Shown: positions 8,766-17,593, counted from the stretch's first letter. The stretch: 43,907 nucleotides of DNA from a bacterium (GCA_029567095.1 JAKQLP010000077.1:1-43907), one strand, 5' to 3'. Numbers and translations: made by a program. The notes: a model not told the origin generated them from the sequence alone.

Positions 8766-11009
8766 TCAGATACCAATCAATCCTAAGTCTTTAGCTTTGA
8801 TTCTGATAGCTTTGGAGTTAATTTTTACAATTGATTTTACTTTTGGATAGTCTGGATGGGCCCAAAAATAACCGAATTTACTCTTTTTCAACTCATAACG
8901 TATCCCCTTCTCGACTGGATTATCTCCAAATAAAACCTTCTGCATCTGACTAGTTAACTCAAGAGGTTTAGCATCTTTAATTTTTGGATAATCCGGATGA
9001 GCCCAGAAGTATCCAAACCTACTTTTTTTAAGATTATAGTCTCTGCCATCATCTGTTTTGGGACCAGGATTATATTTTGATAAGAAATCTGGTGATTTAA
9101 CGTCAATACTTTCTTGCTCCTTATTATTTAAAGGTAAAATGCCCTTACACTTAGGGAATTTTGAACATGATTGAAATGGACTAAATCTTCCAAGCTTAAT
9201 TACCATTTTTGAACCACACTCTGGGCATTTTTCATCAGAATTTCCCACTATATTATATTTATCTTTTTCAATGATCTTTTCAGCTTTGAGCAAGCCTTTT
9301 TCAAATGGAGTATAAAAATCCACTAATGTTCCAACCCAATCCTTTTTACCATTAGCGATATCATCCAGGTCATCCTCCATCTTAGCTGTAAATCCAACAT
9401 CCACGATAGAAGGAAAATGATCAATTAACAATTTGATCAAACTCCTTCCCACCAATGTAGGTACAAGATATTTACCATCCTTTTCAATATACTTTCTAGA
9501 TAAAATCGTGGTTAAAATTGGAGCATAAGTCGAAGGCCTACCTATTCCAAATGCCTCAAGAGCCTTAATCAATGAAGCTTCAGTAAATCTAGCAGGAGGT
9601 TCTGTAAATTTCTGATAACCTTCCAACTTCTCTAAGAATAAAATTTGGCCTTCTTGATATTGAGGGACGACGGATTCCTTAACTTTGTCCGATTTCGCAG
9701 CTAGAAATCCTGGGAAAATAATTTTTATCCCTTCTGCCTCAAAATCATAATTATCAACATTTACATTGATCTTATTGGACTCAACCCGAGCATCGGCCAT
9801 TTGACTAGCTAATACCCTTTTATATATTAGGTCATATAACTTCTTTTGATCTGTATTTAAATTTAGAGTCAGCGAATTCTTCTCAATATTTACAGGCCTT
9901 ATAGCTTCATGAGCCTCTTGTGCTACCTTAGATTTTGTTTTAAATATTCTTGGGATTGAGGGCAAATAATCTGACCCAAACTCTGATTTAATAAACTTAG
10001 CTATTGAGGCCCGCGCCTGTTCAGACAGATTAAAGGAATCGGTTCTCATATAAGTAATATGCCCCTGTTCATAGAGCTGTTGAGCGATCTTCATTGTTCT
10101 ACTGGCACTATATCCAAGCTGAATTGCAGCAGACTGTTGCAAAGATGAAGTATTAAAAGGAGGACTAGGACTTCGAGTCCCGACCTTTTTAATAATTCCT
10201 TTAACAACCCATTGACCCGACTTCACTTTATCAATAATGGACTTAACATCTTCTTCATTTTTAATCTTTGTCTTTACCCCTTTCTCCTTTACCATCTGAA
10301 ATCTGATTGCCTTACTATCAATATTATTGGCTTCATTTTCCTCACCAGCTTTGTTTATCACAATCCTCAAGGGCTTATTAATCTTAGATTCCAAAAGATA
10401 GGCATATATATTCCAATATTCTTCACTCTTAAAAGCCTCACGCTCCTGCTCTTTCTCCACTATTAACCTCAAAGCAACAGATTGCACTCTGCCTGCAGAT
10501 AACCCAAACATCAACTTTTTCCATAGTAAAGGAGATAATTTGTACCCTACCAGCCTATCTAAAACGCGACGTGTTTGTTGCGCATTAACTAGATTGATAT
10601 CAATATCTCGTGGCGCACTTAAAGCATTTACCACTGCGTCTTTTGTAATTTCTGTAAAAACGATCCTTTTGACTGGTAACTTTAATTTCGCTCGTGTATT
10701 TACTAAACCATTCTTATCAATTAATTTAAGCTCACGTGCTATATGCCACCCAATAGCCTCACCTTCTCTGTCAGGGTCAACTGCTAATAATAATGAGTCA
10801 GCGTTCTTTAATTCATTTCTGATACTTTTTAATACTGCCGGGTTCTTAACTTCATATTCAGGAGCAAAATCATGCTCTACATCGATGGCTAGGGATGACT
10901 TAGGCAAATCCACAACATGCCCCTTAGAGGCCAATACCTTGTATGATTTACCTAAATATTTCTCAATTGTCTTCGCTTTTGAAGGCGATTCTACTATTAC
11001 AATATTCAT
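8766..11009 (-). CDS. topA: DNA topoisomerase I
   Basis: A type IA topoisomerase that relaxes negative supercoils. The start is set at the ATG giving NIVIVESPSKAKTI, the family N-terminus; a further in-frame start lies 39 nt upstream, giving 13 unconserved residues. The Toprim acidic motif is DPDREGE (78-84) and the catalytic Tyr is Y320 in GHITYMRTDS. A C4 zinc ribbon (C595, C598, C615, C621) is followed by two near-identical cysteine-free repeats (661-678 and 708-725) that look like zinc ribbons which have lost their ligands. It is last in the mreB operon, downstream of dprA. Length 747. Confidence 0.95.
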   Translation of the reverse strand: MNIVIVESPSKAKTIEKYLGKSYKVLASKGHVVDLPKSSLAIDVEHDFAPEYEVKNPAVLKSIRNELKNADSLLLAVDPDREGEAIGWHIARELKLIDKNGLVNTRAKLKLPVKRIVFTEITKDAVVNALSAPRDIDINLVNAQQTRRVLDRLVGYKLSPLLWKKLMFGLSAGRVQSVALRLIVEKEQEREAFKSEEYWNIYAYLLESKINKPLRIVINKAGEENEANNIDSKAIRFQMVKEKGVKTKIKNEEDVKSIIDKVKSGQWVVKGIIKKVGTRSPSPPFNTSSLQQSAAIQLGYSASRTMKIAQQLYEQGHITYMRTDSFNLSEQARASIAKFIKSEFGSDYLPSIPRIFKTKSKVAQEAHEAIRPVNIEKNSLTLNLNTDQKKLYDLIYKRVLASQMADARVESNKINVNVDNYDFEAEGIKIIFPGFLAAKSDKVKESVVPQYQEGQILFLEKLEGYQKFTEPPARFTEASLIKALEAFGIGRPSTYAPILTTILSRKYIEKDGKYLVPTLVGRSLIKLLIDHFPSIVDVGFTAKMEDDLDDIANGKKDWVGTLVDFYTPFEKGLLKAEKIIEKDKYNIVGNSDEKCPECGSKMVIKLGRFSPFQSCSKFPKCKGILPLNNKEQESIDVKSPDFLSKYNPGPKTDDGRDYNLKKSRFGYFWAHPDYPKIKDAKPLELTSQMQKVLFGDNPVEKGIRYELKKSKFGYFWAHPDYPKVKSIVKINSKAIRIKAKDLGLIGI

Positions 11010-11056
11010 AGTCCATATAAAAATACTGCATCTAAAGGATATTTGCAATTAAAATA

Positions 11057-11719
11057 TTAAAAACCATAATCCTGCATTATCTCATTGAGATCTATTAACA
11101 TGTTAGCTTTTAATTCCTTAATCAACATATTTGTTCCCATAGAGAAATGATTAAGCGGGGATCCAGGATAAGCGAAAACCGTTCGATTTTCATTAAAAGC
11201 CAAATCGGCCGTAATCAACGCTCCACTTTTTATTCCGGCTTCAATAACTATTGTTACCCTACTTAAACCGGCAATAATTCTATTCCGTCTTGGAAATAAA
11301 TACTTATTATATTCTTCAACTTGGCAATCTTCAGAGATACATAAACCTCTTTTATTAATAATTTCCCAATAAAGATCTTTATTTGATTGAGGCGTTATTT
11401 TGAGCAGCCCCATTGGCATCACCGCCAATGTCCGAATAGAATTATTCAGACACTCCCTATGGACTAAAGTGTCAATGCCTGAAGCTAGACCACTAACAAC
11501 ACTAATATTTTTTGGTGCTAAAAATTCAATAAGCTCTCGAACTAAAAATTCTGCATCCTTTGAATGAACCCTCGACCCAACAATACTGATGCATTTATTA
11601 AAATCAATATCTCTGAAATTTCCATGATAATATAACTGCCGAGGTGGATTATGAATATATTTTAATAATTTGGGATAATCATCATCATAGATCTCGCATT
11701 TCCCAATTTTTAGTGTCAT
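11057..11719 (-). CDS. dprA: DNA-processing protein DprA, minimal form
   Basis: DprA loads RecA onto incoming single-stranded DNA during transformation. The Rossmann-like core is complete: VGSR (47-50), SGLASGID (76-83), FPRRNRIIAG (142-151) and EAGIKSGALIT (160-170). At 220 residues it lacks the N-terminal SAM-like and C-terminal winged-helix extensions seen in many homologues. Its ATG overlaps the mrdA TGA stop by 4 nt (ATGA), so the two are translationally coupled. It precedes topA. Confidence 0.93.
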   Translation of the reverse strand: MTLKIGKCEIYDDDYPKLLKYIHNPPRQLYYHGNFRDIDFNKCISIVGSRVHSKDAEFLVRELIEFLAPKNISVVSGLASGIDTLVHRECLNNSIRTLAVMPMGLLKITPQSNKDLYWEIINKRGLCISEDCQVEEYNKYLFPRRNRIIAGLSRVTIVIEAGIKSGALITADLAFNENRTVFAYPGSPLNHFSMGTNMLIKELKANMLIDLNEIMQDYGF

Positions 11720-13611
11720 ACATCTTTACAATCATCCTTGAAGTCAGTATAAACACAATTTATGAATTTTTTCATAATTGGAACCGTTTTATAACCTCTT
11801 CCTCCCCATTGCTGCATGACTGTAAAACAATACCACTCATCCTGGTAGTCAAAACATCCCATAACCCAGGAATGTGCTCCACTGTAATATTTACCCTCTA
11901 TCCACTCACCAGCATCAGAAGAACCAGTCTTTACCATCATATCCGCCTCTAGTCCCTGTAACCCTCCTGCCGTTCCTGCAGCAACTCCCAGCCTTAATCC
12001 GTCCTGTAGGGTGGTTAACGTCGAATTTGATAAATTCAAATTATTAACTATTTGTTTTTGATTAGTTAATACAACCTGCCCTTCTTGAGACCTTGCCTCA
12101 GCAACAATATATGGTTTTAATAAATATCCGCCATTTGCTATTGCGGAAGCGACCATCGTCATCTGCAGAGGCGTAACAGTGACGTAACCCTGACCAATTA
12201 CGGTATTACACTCATCACCAATATACCAAGGCTCTTTGACAACCCTTAATTTATACGACTCATCTGGGATAAGGCCACTAGCCTCACCAGGTATATCAAT
12301 TCCTGTTTTAGTTCCCAGGCCATAACTTTTTGCAATATCGAAATAATATGAATAGCCCATCTTAGCCCTCAGATCTTGCATAACCTGACAAAAAAACAGA
12401 TTGCTTGATCTAGCCAAAGCTTCTTCCACATTAACCCACCCGATATATGATCTATCTGCCTCACAAAAAACTATCCCGCCAGGAAGATCCATACATCTAT
12501 CAGATAATTTCTCTGTGTCAGCACTAATCACACCCGATTCAAGCCCGGCCGTTGCCCCCACTACTTTAAGTATTGATCCGGGAGGCAATTGTAACGCTAT
12601 TGGCCTATTAAATAATGGTCTTTTAGGATCATTTAAATATTTATTATATTCAGTCGCACTTATTCCTTGAGCGAATAGATTGTTATCATAACTAGGACTT
12701 GTAACTAGAGCCATAACCTCACCCGTGGAACTCTTAACAATAGCTCCGGCTCCAGCAAAAGCATTATTTTTATTAATCGATTCATCCAGAATTGTTTTTA
12801 AATATTGCTGCCACCTGCTATCTACGGTTAATACAATATTATTCCCGGGGACAGATTCAAAAGCCTCATAGTTTACAGATTGACCCGATACAACCTCTTT
12901 CTCTTCAACCCTTAAGCCATCTTTTCCCCTTAATTGTTGATCATACCAAGCTTCAATTCCCGTTTTCCCGACTTGCGATTGGGGATAAATTCCTTTATCT
13001 ATATCGGCTTGAGAAGGATCACCTAAATAACCAACGATATTTGAATAGACTAACGGGTCGTGATAATTTCTTATTGCCTCAACATTAAGTATCACTCCCG
13101 AAAGATCTTCAATCCTGCTCAATACAGCATAATATTGATCATACGTCAGATTATTTCTAAGGGTTACTCTTGATGATGTGATCCTCTCTCCATTAACATA
13201 AACCTTCTGATCGAATGTTGCCTTCAATTCTTCTGAATCTAGGGATAATAAATCAGCCAAGAGCATAATTACTTCATTTTCATTTTCCGCTTTAATGGCA
13301 TTTACATCTAAAGATAGAGAATATGACGGATCATTTGTAGCTAATTTAATTCCGTCTGAAGAATAAATTAACCCCCTCGAAGCTAAAGTCTTTACCTGCG
13401 CTTGATTCGTTCTTTTAGCTAAGGTGAAATTGACACCCCCTTTAACAATCTGAAGTTCGAAAGCCCCAAGCACTAAGTAAACAAAACTAAAAGCCAACAA
13501 GGCATAGGGCAACATTACCCTCCAAGAAAAATCGTCGGTATCTATAACAAACCCAATCGTATCACTCTGATTTATTATATTTTTATCCTTTGATCCTCTT
13601 CTAGATAACAT
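11716..13611 (-). CDS. mrdA: Penicillin-binding protein 2, class B transpeptidase
   Basis: A peptidoglycan transpeptidase of the elongation machinery. I start it at the ATG giving MLSRRGSKDK (631 aa); a TTG start 15 nt upstream is possible. One membrane helix lies near residues 30-55, followed by the PBP dimerisation domain. The catalytic motifs are S346-ILK349, S402-S-N404 and K561-TGS. The start overlaps the mreD stop by 11 nt. A rodA gene, the usual glycosyltransferase partner, is not adjacent. No SD is present. Confidence 0.93.
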   Translation of the reverse strand: MLSRRGSKDKNIINQSDTIGFVIDTDDFSWRVMLPYALLAFSFVYLVLGAFELQIVKGGVNFTLAKRTNQAQVKTLASRGLIYSSDGIKLATNDPSYSLSLDVNAIKAENENEVIMLLADLLSLDSEELKATFDQKVYVNGERITSSRVTLRNNLTYDQYYAVLSRIEDLSGVILNVEAIRNYHDPLVYSNIVGYLGDPSQADIDKGIYPQSQVGKTGIEAWYDQQLRGKDGLRVEEKEVVSGQSVNYEAFESVPGNNIVLTVDSRWQQYLKTILDESINKNNAFAGAGAIVKSSTGEVMALVTSPSYDNNLFAQGISATEYNKYLNDPKRPLFNRPIALQLPPGSILKVVGATAGLESGVISADTEKLSDRCMDLPGGIVFCEADRSYIGWVNVEEALARSSNLFFCQVMQDLRAKMGYSYYFDIAKSYGLGTKTGIDIPGEASGLIPDESYKLRVVKEPWYIGDECNTVIGQGYVTVTPLQMTMVASAIANGGYLLKPYIVAEARSQEGQVVLTNQKQIVNNLNLSNSTLTTLQDGLRLGVAAGTAGGLQGLEADMMVKTGSSDAGEWIEGKYYSGAHSWVMGCFDYQDEWYCFTVMQQWGGRGYKTVPIMKKFINCVYTDFKDDCKDV

Positions 13612-14071
13612 AGCGACTTGGGGCAAGCTTATTAATTATTTTGTATATAATAATGTATAAGAATAAATTTCCTAGCAACCCTAATAAATTGAGATTAACA
13701 CTTCCCATTAATTCATAGGATCTAAAAACTGAAACAATACTTATACTTAAAAAAATAATTATTAGAATCTTCAAATCTTTATTGTTTGCCAGACCTTTAA
13801 AATTGACAAATATCAAATTTACCATTAAATACACTAATGTCAGTATAAACCCCCTCATAGCTACTAACTCAAAACTTACAGCCTCTAAAATAATTGAAAA
13901 CAACAAAAAAACAAGATATATTCCGAAGTCTCTACCCTGTAATTCTTCAATTATTACAATACCAATAATAAGCAGCTCAATATTTGAAAATATATCGATA
14001 CCCGAACTTTTTAATATCAGCTCAACCAGAAAAAAAATTATTAACAAAATTGATTTATTTCTAAAACTCAT
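13601..14071 (-). CDS. mreD: MreD-like rod-shape membrane protein
   Basis: A 156-residue, very hydrophobic protein with about five membrane helices and few charged residues. The sequence alone is not diagnostic because MreD diverges fast. The call rests on its size, its topology and its place exactly between mreC (its ATG abuts the mreC stop with no gap) and mrdA (overlapping). MreD links cytoplasmic MreB with periplasmic MreC and PBP2. Confidence 0.8.
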   Translation of the reverse strand: MSFRNKSILLIIFFLVELILKSSGIDIFSNIELLIIGIVIIEELQGRDFGIYLVFLLFSIILEAVSFELVAMRGFILTLVYLMVNLIFVNFKGLANNKDLKILIIIFLSISIVSVFRSYELMGSVNLNLLGLLGNLFLYIIIYKIINKLAPSRYVI

Positions 14072-14860
14072 TTAATTAATTATCACAAATACGTCTGTTA
14101 GCTGATTCAACCTAATCAGAGGCTCAATTGATGCAGTCTGCACAAGATCTGTTTGGTTAGATGTGAGCTCACTTACCTTCCCAATTAACAAGCCATAAGG
14201 TATTTGAGTATCTGATCCTGCTGTAATCACCAAAGAACCAATGGAGATATTATTTGTATTTGGGATATCATCAATTTGAACTTTACCAGCTCCATCCCCG
14301 CCCACAAACCCCCTCAAGTTATCCACAACAATCACAGCGGGTATATTATTATCTGGATGAGACACCAGCCTAACCTCAGATGAGTTTTGATACGCCTTCT
14401 CTACCCTTCCGAGAAAAACATCGTTTAGTATTACTGCCGATCCAGGAGTCACATTTTGAGCCACCCCCTTATTGATTACTATTAAATTTTGACCTGAAGC
14501 ATAGTATAAAACCCTAGCCGGTAATGTTGTATATGGCAAATCAAAATACTGCTGTTCTACTATTTTAGACAGATCGGCTATATCGCCTGTCAATCTTTCG
14601 TTCTCTACTTTATAAAATTCCAACTCTTTCTCTGCCGACTCAAGCCTTGATCTAATTAACGCAATATTTGCGATAAAATCCAAATCAGATTTAACAGTTA
14701 AAAAAACCTGAGAGCTACTCTGTTGCATCGAGCTGAAAATATTTGAAAGAGCTGAATAAGCAGGGCTCAAGACTCCTAAACGGTCAAAGATCATTACGAC
14801 TACACAGATCAAAACTCCAATAATTAGATCCCCATTTTTTAATCCGTTTACCGTTTTCAT
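14072..14860 (-). CDS. mreC: Rod-shape protein MreC
   Basis: MreC is a bitopic scaffold of the elongasome. A membrane helix near residues 12-30 is followed by a coiled coil (about 65-100), then a beta-rich domain with the family signatures PARVLYYASGQNLIVINKG and GLLIGKVSEL. At 262 residues it is typical. It sits 2 nt downstream of mreB. Confidence 0.92.
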   Translation of the reverse strand: MKTVNGLKNGDLIIGVLICVVVMIFDRLGVLSPAYSALSNIFSSMQQSSSQVFLTVKSDLDFIANIALIRSRLESAEKELEFYKVENERLTGDIADLSKIVEQQYFDLPYTTLPARVLYYASGQNLIVINKGVAQNVTPGSAVILNDVFLGRVEKAYQNSSEVRLVSHPDNNIPAVIVVDNLRGFVGGDGAGKVQIDDIPNTNNISIGSLVITAGSDTQIPYGLLIGKVSELTSNQTDLVQTASIEPLIRLNQLTDVFVIIN

Positions 14861-14862
14861 AA

Positions 14863-15918
14863 TTAAATAATTTCATCCCTAGAAACCTGTATCCTCTCTA
14901 AAAGGTTTATTTCTTCTAATAGTATCTCCGTTCCTCTAACCACCGCCTTAATTGGATCATCAGTGATGATTACAGGGGTTTTCAATCTATCCTCGAAGAA
15001 TTTATCTATTCCATAAATTAGAGCCCCTCCTCCAGCTAATACTATTCCTCTTTCTAATAGATCTGCCAAAATTTCAGGAGGAGTCTTTTCTAAAGCAGCC
15101 TTAATGGCGTCAGCGATCTTTTCTAATACTTTAGCCATTGCCTCCCGGACCTCTAAGCTTGATAGTTTAATTATCCTAGGAAGCCCGGTCAGCATATCCC
15201 TGCCTTTAACATCAAGTTCTTTTTCTGTCTTTAAAGGAATGGCTGAACCGATAGCAATCTTAACGTCCTCAGCCATCTTTGTTCCTATCAATAAATTATA
15301 TTTATACTTGATGTAATTCAAGATCTCTTCATCCAGCTCGTTCCCGGCTATTCTAATAGTATTATCAACCACAATTCCCCCTAAGGAAATTACGGCAATA
15401 TCTGTGGTTCCACCTCCGATATCTACGATCATGCTTCCGGCAGCATCATCAATCGGCAACCTCGAGCCTATCGCAGCAGCCATAGGCTCTTCAATAATGT
15501 AAACCTTCCTGGCACCTGCGGATACAGCCGCATCAATAACTGCTCTAGCTTCCACTTCGGTAATTGCAGAAGGGATGCCAATAACAACCCTAGGTTTAGT
15601 TAACTTAAACATTTTTGGATACATTTCATATACTTTATATATGAAGTACCTAATCATTGCCTCAGTCGAATCAAAATCTGATATTACTCCATCAGCAAGA
15701 GGCTTGACCGCAACAATGCTAGCAGGTGTTCTGCCTATCATTCTCTTAGCATCTACACCCACGGCTAATACTTTCTTAGTATTTTGATTCACTGCCACCA
15801 CTGAAGGCTCGTTAATTACAACACCATGACCTTTAACAGCGACCAGGGTCGTAGAGGTACCTAAATCTATTCCAATATCATGAGTAAAAACAGACAATAA
15901 TCTGTCAAAAATCGGCAT
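14863..15918 (-). CDS. mreB: Rod-shape actin homologue MreB (copy 1)
   Basis: An actin-like ATPase whose filaments guide lateral wall synthesis. Phosphate-binding DIGIDLGTSTT (14-24), IDIGGGTTDIAV and the GIVLAGGGALI segment are conserved. At 351 residues it is typical, with the N-terminal amphipathic MPIFDRLLSVF expected to bind membrane. It is the first gene of mreBCD-mrdA-dprA-topA. A second mreB lies at 22076-23074. The ATG has no SD. Confidence 0.95.
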   Translation of the reverse strand: MPIFDRLLSVFTHDIGIDLGTSTTLVAVKGHGVVINEPSVVAVNQNTKKVLAVGVDAKRMIGRTPASIVAVKPLADGVISDFDSTEAMIRYFIYKVYEMYPKMFKLTKPRVVIGIPSAITEVEARAVIDAAVSAGARKVYIIEEPMAAAIGSRLPIDDAAGSMIVDIGGGTTDIAVISLGGIVVDNTIRIAGNELDEEILNYIKYKYNLLIGTKMAEDVKIAIGSAIPLKTEKELDVKGRDMLTGLPRIIKLSSLEVREAMAKVLEKIADAIKAALEKTPPEILADLLERGIVLAGGGALIYGIDKFFEDRLKTPVIITDDPIKAVVRGTEILLEEINLLERIQVSRDEII

Positions 15919-15943
15919 TTGGGGTATCTTGTAAAATCGTTTA

Positions 15944-15952
15944 ATTGTAGCA
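15944..15952 (-). promoter_or_regulatory. Probable mreB operon promoter
   Basis: TGCTACAAT (minus) reads as an extended -10 about 26 nt before the mreB ATG. No good -35 is visible. It is divergent from the 6S RNA promoter. Confidence 0.45.
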
Positions 15953-16012
15953 TTGATATATGAATATTGTATAGATTAGCAACTTTAAACAGTAGTTTCT
16001 TAAACTAAAAAA

Positions 16013-16021
16013 TGCTATACT
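16013..16021 (+). promoter_or_regulatory. Extended -10 promoter of the 6S RNA
   Basis: TGCTATACT predicts transcription starting at about 16026-16028, exactly where the closing stem of the RNA begins. The same 9-mer drives the PEGA-protein gene at 23105. Confidence 0.65.
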
Positions 16022-16025
16022 TAAA

Positions 16026-16178
16026 ATGCCCTATCTTGTTAGTAGAATAAGTTTCATTGAACTCTACAAGCAATTAAAAGGGAGGCCAAAATCTCATTAG
16101 GATATTATATTTTAATGCTGAGGTCACCCACCTAACTTGAAAGCGGTTTCAAGTACTTATTCGAAAGACGGATAGGGT
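16026..16178 (+). ncRNA. ssrS: Probable 6S RNA
   Basis: This non-coding RNA of about 150 nt has the architecture of 6S RNA, which mimics an open promoter to hold the housekeeping RNA polymerase. The closing stem pairs CCCTATC (16029-16035) with GATAGGG (16171-16177). A second stem pairs GAATAAG (16045-16051) with CTTATTC (16156-16162). Above it is a large bubble whose 3' side holds a small hairpin, CTTGAAA/TTTCAAG (16136-16142 with 16147-16153), as in classical 6S. The upper arm pairs GGGAGGCC (16080-16087) with GGTCACCC (16122-16129) and CATTA with TAATG. It was assigned by structure, not by a covariance search. Confidence 0.75.
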
Positions 16179-16188
16179 TTATTATTGC

Positions 16189-16217
16189 TTGATAATTAAT
16201 AGATAATACTTTAAAAT
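16189..16217 (+). promoter_or_regulatory. Promoter of the tRNA/rpmG cluster
   Basis: TTGATA (16189-16194), a 17 nt spacer, then TAAAAT (16212-16217). The predicted start near 16224 is 13 nt before tRNA-Thr. Confidence 0.6.
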
Positions 16218-16236
16218 CTAGCTGCACATCTATCAA

Positions 16237-16312
16237 GCTGGAATAGCTCAGTTGGTAGAGCACACCCATGGTAAGGGTGGGGTCAAGAGTTCAAATCTCT
16301 TTTCCAGCTCCA
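16237..16312 (+). tRNA. tRNA-Thr (GGT)
   Basis: Full cloverleaf: acceptor GCTGGAA/TTCCAGC, D-loop AGCTCAGTTGGTAGAGC, anticodon stem CACCC/GGGTG with loop ATGGTAA (anticodon GGT), and T-arm GAGTTCAAATCTC. The discriminator T16309 is followed by an encoded CCA (16310-16312). Confidence 0.95.
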
Positions 16313-16320
16313 TTAATAAT

Positions 16321-16403
16321 GCAAGGGTGGCAGAGCGGTCAATTGCTCCAGACTGTAAATCTGGCGCCGAGAGGCTACGGGGGTTCGAATCCCTCCCCTT
16401 GCA
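16321..16403 (+). tRNA. tRNA-Tyr (GTA)
   Basis: A class II tRNA with a long variable arm. The acceptor is GCAAGGG/CCCTTGC, the anticodon loop CTGTAAA (GTA) and the discriminator A16403. CCA is not encoded. It lies 8 nt after the CCA end of the preceding tRNA-Thr. Confidence 0.95.
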
Positions 16404-16406
16404 AAT

Positions 16407-16479
16407 GCCGAGATAGCTCAGTTGGTAGAGCAACGGTTTTGTAAACCGTCGGTCAAGAGTTCGAGTCTCTTTCTCGGCT
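16407..16479 (+). tRNA. tRNA-Thr (TGT)
   Basis: Acceptor GCCGAGA/TCTCGGC, anticodon stem ACGGT/ACCGT with loop TTTGTAA (anticodon TGT), discriminator T. CCA is not encoded. It starts 3 nt after tRNA-Tyr, in the conserved Thr-Tyr-Thr order. Confidence 0.95.
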
Positions 16480-16505
16480 TAGAATAGTTAGTTAATATTA
16501 TAAAC

Positions 16506-16673
16506 ATGGCGAAAAAAGGTAATAGAATCCTGATCAGGCTAAGAAATAAAGAGACTGGAGCTTTTTATACTACTAGCAAGAACAGGATTAATTCAAAAGA
16601 AAAGCTGAAATTGAAGAAATTCGATCCTAAGCTTAAGAAGCATATTGTTTTTGACGAAGATAAGGTAAAATAA
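16506..16673 (+). CDS. rpmG: 50S ribosomal protein bL33
   Basis: A 55-residue ORF beginning MAKKGNRILIRLRNKE, with the family segments GAFYTTSKNR and LKLKKFDPKLKKHIVF. This is the bL33 pattern. It is the cysteine-free form, so it binds no zinc. It lies between tRNA-Thr and tRNA-Trp, a common bacterial context upstream of secE-nusG. No SD is present. Confidence 0.93.
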   Translation: MAKKGNRILIRLRNKETGAFYTTSKNRINSKEKLKLKKFDPKLKKHIVFDEDKVK

Positions 16674-16705
16674 GCCCAATCTAATCCAGGCTTTATTATC
16701 CATAT

Positions 16706-16777
16706 AGAGCCATGGTGTCAATGGTAGCACAGCGGTCTCCAAAACCGTTAGTAGAGGTTCAAATCCTCTTGGCTCTG
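16706..16777 (+). tRNA. tRNA-Trp (CCA)
   Basis: Acceptor AGAGCCA/TGGCTCT, anticodon loop CTCCAAA (anticodon CCA), discriminator G16777. The 3' CCA is not encoded. It precedes secE, as in many bacteria. Confidence 0.95.
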
Positions 16778-16809
16778 TATTGATTTGGCTTTAATCTTTA
16801 TTTAATTAT

Positions 16810-16818
16810 TGATATAAT
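16810..16818 (+). promoter_or_regulatory. secE promoter, apparently leaderless
   Basis: TGATATAAT places +1 (7 nt after the hexamer) at 16825, the A of the secE ATG. A leaderless secE-nusG mRNA is therefore predicted. Confidence 0.6.
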
Positions 16819-16824
16819 CAGTCT

Positions 16825-17031
16825 ATGTTCTTGAAATTGCCAAAACAATTATTAGGCTTTATCAGATCTGCGATTGCGGAGCTAAAATTTATTAGTTTCC
16901 CAACCAAAGCTGATACTTTCAAATTAGGTACTGTTGTAATAACGACCTCATTGGTCCTATCAATACTACTCTATTTTACAGATTGGCTTTTTCAAATATT
17001 AAGGAATCTACTTACAAGTATTAATATTTAA
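16825..17031 (+). CDS. secE: Preprotein translocase subunit SecE
   Basis: The small clamp subunit of the SecYEG channel. In its 68 residues a short amphipathic part (IRSAIAELKFISFPTKADTFKLG, the SecE signature around the FPT motif) is followed by one membrane helix (about 36-58). It sits immediately before nusG (1 nt gap) in the classical order. The start lies at the predicted transcription start, so it may be translated without a leader. Confidence 0.92.
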   Translation: MFLKLPKQLLGFIRSAIAELKFISFPTKADTFKLGTVVITTSLVLSILLYFTDWLFQILRNLLTSINI

Positions 17032-17032
17032 A

Positions 17033-17593
17033 ATGAATAAGGAACAAAAAAACAAAACAGAAACTCAAGGCACCCAAGAATGGTATATTGTAAATGCCTA
17101 TTCAGGACATGAAAAAAGAGTTGCGAATCAAATACAACAAAGAGCAAAAGCAAATAATCTGGAAGATTTGATAACAGAAGTTTTAGTACCTATCCAAAAT
17201 AAGATTGTTGTTTCAGAAGGCAAAAAACGAACTGTTGAGGAAAAAATATTCCCAGGCTATGTTCTCGTAAAAATGATTATGAATGATCAGACATGGCAGA
17301 TAATCAGAAATACTGAAGGTGTAACTGGATTTGTCGGCACAGAAAGAAAACCTACCCCATTAAACCCAGAAGAAGTTAAAAGTATTCTGGCTTATATGAA
17401 AGTTGAACAACCATCTTACCAAGCCTCTTTTGCAGTTGGCGACGCTGTTAAGGTAATGGATGGTCCTTTTAAGGATTTTGTCGGATCAATATCTGAAATC
17501 AATGAAGATAAAGGCCAGGTCAAAGTCTTATTATCAGTGTTTGGTCGCGAGACACCAGTGATTTTGGACTTCTTACAAATCACCAGATTATAA
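17033..17593 (+). CDS. nusG: Transcription antitermination factor NusG
   Basis: NusG travels with RNA polymerase and connects it to Rho or the ribosome. The NGN domain starts WYIVNAYSGHEKRV (17-30), continues through the EEKIFPGYVLVKM segment and is followed by a C-terminal KOW domain (about 132-186, VMDGPFKDFVGSI). Length 186. It is translated from an ATG 1 nt after the secE stop. Confidence 0.96.
   Translation: MNKEQKNKTETQGTQEWYIVNAYSGHEKRVANQIQQRAKANNLEDLITEVLVPIQNKIVVSEGKKRTVEEKIFPGYVLVKMIMNDQTWQIIRNTEGVTGFVGTERKPTPLNPEEVKSILAYMKVEQPSYQASFAVGDAVKVMDGPFKDFVGSISEINEDKGQVKVLLSVFGRETPVILDFLQITRL

Noticed and set aside
16248-16433. Minus-strand ORF across the tRNA cluster
   Set aside because: It is the antisense of two complete tRNAs and has no independent support.
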